Assembly: GCF_030816505.1 (NCBI RefSeq)
Contig: NZ_JAUSYB010000002.1
Span: forward strand, 62,001-126,000
Direction: 5' to 3'
DNA: 64,000 bases
Source of the DNA: Microbacterium sp. W4I20
GTDB lineage: Bacteria; Actinomycetota; Actinomycetes; Actinomycetales; Microbacteriaceae
Of the stretch, positions 60,177 through 64,000 are shown in pieces. The first letter of the stretch is position 1, and each line of letters opens with the position of its first letter. The position numbers and the translations under genes are program-made. The notes under the pieces were generated by a model. That model saw nothing but the letters and a program-made list of their open reading frames with translations, did not search any database and was not told the origin of the DNA.

Positions 60177-60218
60177 CGAAGCGGCGGGGCAGCGAGATCG
60201 CGGCGGAAGCAGGGTCAC

Positions 60219-61046
60219 ATGAAGACGATCGTCGTAGGTTTCGACGGCTCCAACGCGTCCTTTGTGGCCGTGGAATGGGCGGCCGAGCGGGCCGCCCATG
60301 GCGAGAGCCGGGTCGAGATCGTCACCATCGGGGGCACCATCCTCTCGGACGAATCTCGAATTGGTGAGTCCCTCCGTGCCGCCGAGCTACGTCTGCGTGA
60401 CAGCGCGCCAGGTTGCGATGTCACCTCGCGGCGCGTGGAAGGCACCATGCCGGCGGCGCTGCTCGAGCAGGCAGCTGCAGCGCATCTGCTGGTCGTCGGC
60501 GCGCACCGAAACGGCGCCGCGAATTCGATCATGTCCGGCCGATTCCTCCGGCTCGCGACGAGATCCCTCGTTCCGATCGTCGTGGTGCCTGATCACTGGT
60601 TGCCCTCGGATGCTGCGGTCGTCGTCGGTCTCTCCGGCCACGAGGCGTCCTCTCAGGCGGTGGAGTTGGCGGCCAGCGAAGCGAATTCGACCGGTGCATC
60701 ACTCGCGATCGTGCATGCCTGGGAGATGCCCGTGCCGCGAGTCGAGGGGCCGGTTTCTCTCCGGGCGTCTCCAATCCAGGTGAGATCCGAGCACGCAAGG
60801 ACTGTGCGCCGCGCGACGCTGAGCGTGCGCGCCGCGTATCCCGCCCTGGCGGTGGAACAGGTGCTCGCTCACAGAGGCGCGGCAGAAGTGCTCCACGAGC
60901 GCGCACGGGACGCATCCCTCCTGGTCATCGGTAGCACTCATCGCGGGATCCTCGCCGACCCGCTGTTCGGATCGATCACACACGAGCTGCTCACCCGATC
61001 CGCGATTCCGGTGTGCATCGTGCCGCACGCGGCGCTGCCGGCGTGA
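60219..61046 (+). CDS. universal stress protein, two UspA domains
   Basis: 275 residues in two tandem Usp domains. Domain 1 ends LLVVGAHRNGAANSIMSGRF; domain 2 has LLVIGSTHRGILADPLFGSI, the G2xG9xG(S/T) nucleotide loop, ending SAIPVCIVPHAALP. Tandem USPs bind ATP and accumulate during hypoxia or stationary phase. Operon-like with DoxX (42 bp) and the kinase (34 bp). Confidence 0.93.
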   Translation: MKTIVVGFDGSNASFVAVEWAAERAAHGESRVEIVTIGGTILSDESRIGESLRAAELRLRDSAPGCDVTSRRVEGTMPAALLEQAAAAHLLVVGAHRNGAANSIMSGRFLRLATRSLVPIVVVPDHWLPSDAAVVVGLSGHEASSQAVELAASEANSTGASLAIVHAWEMPVPRVEGPVSLRASPIQVRSEHARTVRRATLSVRAAYPALAVEQVLAHRGAAEVLHERARDASLLVIGSTHRGILADPLFGSITHELLTRSAIPVCIVPHAALPA

Positions 61047-61080
61047 TCGCTCGATAGACTCGCGACGACGGGAGGCAGTC

Positions 61081-62751
61081 ATGCCCGAACGTTCAGGTCC
61101 ACCCGATGAAGCGGCCGACGCGGCACTCGCACAGCGCAGGCTGCGTGACCTGCTCGACGCGAACGCTTCCATCGTCGAGCGACTCGATCTCGAGGTCGTG
61201 CTTCGCCGCATCGTCGAGGCCGCGATGAGGCTGGTCGATGCGCCCTATGGCGCGCTCGGAGTCATCGACCGCGATGGCGGTATCGAGCGCTTCATCCACG
61301 TGGGGATGGATGCCGCCACGGTCGAACGGATCGGCCCACCGCCCGTGGGGCACGGCCTCCTTGGGGCCGTGATCACCGAGCACACGCCGATCCGGGTCAC
61401 GCATCTCGCCACGGATCCCCGTTCCACCGGCTTCCCCGAGCACCATCCGCCGATGGATGCGTTCCTCGGCGTTCCGGTGCGCGTCGGCGACCACGTCTAC
61501 GGCAATCTCTACCTGACCTCGGGAGACAAAGGGCCTTTCACGGAAGAAGACGAAAGGCTCGTCATCGCCTTGGCGGCCACGGCGGGGATCGCGATCGAGA
61601 ACGCGCACCTGTACGACATCGCGAAGACCCGCGAGATCTGGAGCGAGACGACCGCCGACGTGATGGCCGCGATGTTGGAGGTCTCGGACGAGAGCGTGCT
61701 CGAGGTCATCGCGGAACACGCCGGTGCCTTGATCGACGTCGATCTGGTGGTCGTCGCTGTGCCGCACGGCGACGATGACTTCCGGGTCACGACAGTCCAT
61801 GGTGTCGATGCCGCTTCGTTGCGTGGTCGAATCTTCCCCGCCGCCGGAACCCTCGCAGCCCGCGCACTGGCCACGCAGCGGGCGGCGAGCGTCGGCGGCG
61901 ACGGTGACGCCGACGCCGACCAGGCGCCGGTTGACTGGCAACCGGGGGCGGGCCCCACCGTCGCCATCCCGCTCTACAGCGGCTCCGAGCCGCTCGGCGT
62001 TCTCACCCTCGCTCGACGTCTGGGAGCGTCCGCATTTACCGACGCGGATCTCGATCTGGCGTTCGCGTTCGCCGCTCAGGCCAGTGTCGCCATCGAAGTG
62101 GTCAGAGCCAGAGAGGACCGGCGGCGCCTCGAGACGAATCGTGATCGCGCGCGGATCGCGCGCGATCTGCACGACCATGTCATCCAGCGCCTCTTCGGCG
62201 CGGGTCTGTCGCTACAGGCCGTGTCCGCGACGGTCGATGCCACCGCGTCCGCGGTACTCGAGACACAAATTGACGCCATCGACGCCGCAATCAAAGACAT
62301 TAGAACGGTCGTGTTCGCGCTGGGTGCAGGCGACCGCGGTAGCCAAAAGCGCACTCGCGACCGCCTGCTGGATACGGTGGCAGAAGTCTCCGTAGGTCTG
62401 TCGTCCACTCCGCGCATCACTTTTTCCGGGCCGCTCGACTCCCTCGTTCATGCACGGCTCGCGGATGAACTCGTTGCGGTGCTGCGCGAGTGCCTCACCA
62501 ACACGGTCAAGCACGCACACGCCCATCATGTGGAAGTTGCCGCTGAGGTGACCGGCGACGTCGTCGTTCTCACGGTGCTCGACGACGGCCACGGCATCCC
62601 AGCAGGAGCGCGTTTGAGCGGGTTAGCGAACATCACCGAACGAGCGCAGCTTCGCGGCGGCGTATGCACCATCACCTCAGAATCCCCCTCAGGGACTCGC
62701 ATCGAATGGATGGCCCCGGTGAGCGATGGCAACCAGTCAGGAGAAACATGA
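61081..62751 (+). CDS. DevS/DosT-like histidine kinase with tandem GAF domains
   Basis: 556 residues. GAF-A (about 25-175) includes TGFPEHHPPMDAFLGVPVRV, the region that in DevS and DosT holds the heme-binding His; GAF-B spans about 190-340. The HisKA_3 dimerisation helix is RARIARDLHDHVIQRLFGAG with the phospho-accepting His in DLHDHV, and the ATPase is ECLTNTVKHAHAHHVEVAAE with the G box DDGHGIPAGARLSGL. It senses gas or redox state and phosphorylates DevR-like protein 62748-63392; gene overlap is ATGA. Confidence 0.92.
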   Translation: MPERSGPPDEAADAALAQRRLRDLLDANASIVERLDLEVVLRRIVEAAMRLVDAPYGALGVIDRDGGIERFIHVGMDAATVERIGPPPVGHGLLGAVITEHTPIRVTHLATDPRSTGFPEHHPPMDAFLGVPVRVGDHVYGNLYLTSGDKGPFTEEDERLVIALAATAGIAIENAHLYDIAKTREIWSETTADVMAAMLEVSDESVLEVIAEHAGALIDVDLVVVAVPHGDDDFRVTTVHGVDAASLRGRIFPAAGTLAARALATQRAASVGGDGDADADQAPVDWQPGAGPTVAIPLYSGSEPLGVLTLARRLGASAFTDADLDLAFAFAAQASVAIEVVRAREDRRRLETNRDRARIARDLHDHVIQRLFGAGLSLQAVSATVDATASAVLETQIDAIDAAIKDIRTVVFALGAGDRGSQKRTRDRLLDTVAEVSVGLSSTPRITFSGPLDSLVHARLADELVAVLRECLTNTVKHAHAHHVEVAAEVTGDVVVLTVLDDGHGIPAGARLSGLANITERAQLRGGVCTITSESPSGTRIEWMAPVSDGNQSGET

Positions 62752-63392
62752 TTCGCGTCTTTCTGGTCGACGATCACGAGATGGTGCGGCGTGGAATCGC
62801 GCAACTGATCGACGCGGAGGCCGACCTCTCGGTGATCGGCGAAGCGGGCACGTTTCGCGAGGCCGTCCGGCGAATCGATGCCACCCAACCCGACGTCGCT
62901 GTTCTCGATGTCCGGCTCCCCGATGGTGACGGGGTGACCCTCTGCCGCGACATCCGTTCCGCGCACCCGAAGATCGCCTGTCTCATCCTGACGGCCTACG
63001 ACGATGACGATGCCCTGCGTTCGGCGATCCTGGCTGGCGCCAATGGGTACGTCCTCAAAGACATCCGCAGTGGCGCACTCATCGACGCCATCCGCCGCGC
63101 CGCTGCCGGAAGTTCGATCCAATCCGACGACGTGCAGCGCCGTGGGGTGTCTGCCATCCGACCGACCCCACAGAGCGTCAACGAACCCGCCAACCTCGAC
63201 CTCACGATGCGGGAAAGCCAGGTGCTCGACCTCATCACGGGCGGCCTAACTAATCGTGAGATCGGAGCACGACTCGGTCTTGCCGAGAAGACGGTGAAGA
63301 ATTACGTGAGCGGGCTGCTCGCGAAGCTCGGAATGGAACGGCGCACTCAGGCGGCGGTTTTTGGTTCCGAACGGAAACACACGACATCCTGA
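62748..63392 (+). CDS. DevR/NarL-type response regulator
   Basis: 214 residues from the ATG at 62748, overlapping the kinase stop by four bases. Receiver domain: VFLVDDHEMVRRGIAQLIDA (acidic pair), phospho-Asp in DVAVLDVRLPDGDGVTLCRD, CLILTAYDDDDAL and GANGYVLKDI. C-terminal LuxR HTH: MRESQVLDLITGGLTNREIG, LAEKTVKNYVSGLLAKLGME. The residues TVKNYVS match the DNA-reading helix of DevR, in line with the DevR box at 59501. Confidence 0.93.
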   Translation: MIRVFLVDDHEMVRRGIAQLIDAEADLSVIGEAGTFREAVRRIDATQPDVAVLDVRLPDGDGVTLCRDIRSAHPKIACLILTAYDDDDALRSAILAGANGYVLKDIRSGALIDAIRRAAAGSSIQSDDVQRRGVSAIRPTPQSVNEPANLDLTMRESQVLDLITGGLTNREIGARLGLAEKTVKNYVSGLLAKLGMERRTQAAVFGSERKHTTS

Positions 63393-63642
63393 GCCCTTCC
63401 AACGGCACTATCGGCTCTTCAGCGGGGACAGACCGGATGCTCCCCCGGGGAGCTATGTCGACCGACGACGCCGACGCGCCCGCCTATGAGGTGCAGACGA
63501 GGAGAACCCTGAACACAGCTGCGATCGGAGCACTCGCCATCCCCACAAGCTTCTCGTCATACGGGCGTCTCGCCGAAGCCTCCTCACGCCGGCGCCCAAG
63601 ATAGGTCCTAAGACCTATCGGGAGACTGGACGGAAGCGATAG
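63393..63642. other. intergenic stretch with a hairpin
   Basis: About 250 bp with the hairpin GATAGGTC-CTAA-GACCTATC at 63600-63619 (perfect 8-bp stem), 208 bp after the response regulator; it may end the operon or belong to the next element's promoter. No gene seen. Confidence 0.4.
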
Positions 63643-63745
63643 GTTGACGTCAGACCGCATGAAACGGCGATCTATGGGCCGGTGAAGTCCCCAGCAACGC
63701 CGGCTGGTGGTCCCGAGGGTTCCCCAGACCTGCCGGGACCACCCC
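63643..63745 (+). ncRNA. three-hairpin repeat RNA candidate, copy E
   Basis: Preceded by GCGATAGGTTGACG (as copy D). Hairpin 1 AGACCGC...GCGATCT (one mismatch), hairpin 2 GCCGG...GCCGGC with loop GAAGTCCCCAGCAAC, hairpin 3 GGTGGTCCCG...CCGGGACCACC with GTTCCCCAGACC in the loop. It is followed by CCTTCAA. The copy is nearly identical to B and D. Confidence 0.6.
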
Positions 63746-63847
63746 TTCAACACATACGCGCGACGGCCAACGTGCTCCTTCCGCGCGCAACGGGAGCCGG
63801 GCTTAGTCAGCGATAGCGTCGCTATGCTCCGCCGCGGTCGCTGTTCG

Positions 63848-64000
63848 TCAGCGTCCGAGGCTCGCCTGCATCATCCCGGCGCCGATGCCCCAGGCTGCCA
63901 GAGCGGCTACCGATCCAACGAGCGGGAGCCACCATGCAGGACGCCGACGTATCAGCCGGATGATTGTCCAGATCGCTGCTGCGATGAAGATAAGCGGTGG
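63848..64000 (-). CDS. membrane protein C terminus, cut by window edge
   Basis: 51 codons are visible, ending at TGA 63848-63850: LIFIAAAIWTIIRLIRRRPA, then WWLPLVGSVAALAAWGIGAG and MMQASLGR. Two hydrophobic segments with a basic turn (RRR) between them. The 5' end and family lie outside the window. Confidence 0.55.
   Translation of the reverse strand, partial: PPLIFIAAAIWTIIRLIRRRPAWWLPLVGSVAALAAWGIGAGMMQASLGR

Noticed and set aside
63484..63753. Minus-strand open frames through the three-hairpin repeats (for example 63484-63753, 19047-19385)
   Set aside because: They share residues only because the RNA-like repeat is shared; no start sites, and the structure explains the conservation.
1..64000. 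CRISPR array or tRNA/rRNA genes
   Set aside because: No regularly spaced direct repeats with unique spacers and no tRNA T-loop or rRNA signatures were seen by eye; a tRNAscan or CRISPR search was not possible here.

Overview
The window is GC-rich DNA dense with short actinobacterial genes. GAF-ANTAR regulators, DUF3618 and actinobacterial holin-like proteins, the small family often auto-labelled ATP-dependent DNA ligase, DUF4383, DevRS-type signalling and VIT-type transporters point to Microbacterium or a close Microbacteriaceae relative. No rRNA, tRNA, CRISPR array or prophage module was recognised. Much of the window looks accessory, with many single-gene units, regulator/target pairs, broken genes and gene scraps.

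Layout. 1-9 kb: a frameshifted CYP152-type P450 at the edge, two GAF-ANTAR proteins, two families of about 100-residue paralogues, a three-gene envelope operon (DUF3618, holin-like, hydrophilic membrane protein), and DUF4383. 9-26 kb and 41.7-45 kb: genes, often one per segment and in mixed orientation, separated by near-identical 20-bp palindromes around AAACGATCGTTT. Cargo is typical cassette cargo: GNAT acetyltransferases, an epoxide hydrolase, NTF2-like proteins, HxlR regulators with their targets, a lipoprotein, VanZ, GrpB, a RES/Xre toxin-antitoxin pair and hypothetical proteins. The last palindrome lies 110 bp before a serine recombinase gene (45068-45637). I read this as an integron-like or invertase-like cassette array built on a serine recombinase. 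26-41 kb has no palindromes and holds TatA, two Tat-type secreted proteins with matching signal peptides (one with about four tandem repeats), a frameshifted LuxR regulator, a MauE-thioredoxin protein, two AraC regulators, small membrane proteins and a Wzz/BY-kinase.

45.8-53.7 kb is a putative defence island: a coiled-coil membrane protein, a nuclease-like/NACHT ATPase, DUF4238, a SIR2-like protein, and remnants of SNase and DUF1016 nucleases. 53.8-58.7 kb holds a cupin/TetR/MFS group, an intact CYP152 paralogue of the broken left-end copy, and an NAD-epimerase. 58.7-63.4 kb looks like a dormancy or redox stress module: VIT transporter, DoxX, two-domain USP, DevS-like kinase and DevR-like regulator, with a good DevR-box match between VIT and DoxX.

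A second repeat family is spread through the window. Five plus-strand copies of an element of about 100 nt fold into three hairpins, and two of the loops carry TCCCCAG. Stem changes in the first hairpin are partly compensatory, and I propose a multicopy structured small RNA. Several genes (left P450, RES toxin, LuxR, a small gene at 12.3 kb) are broken by single-base indels, mostly in or beside short G/C runs, so real decay and assembly error must be separated before calling them pseudogenes.
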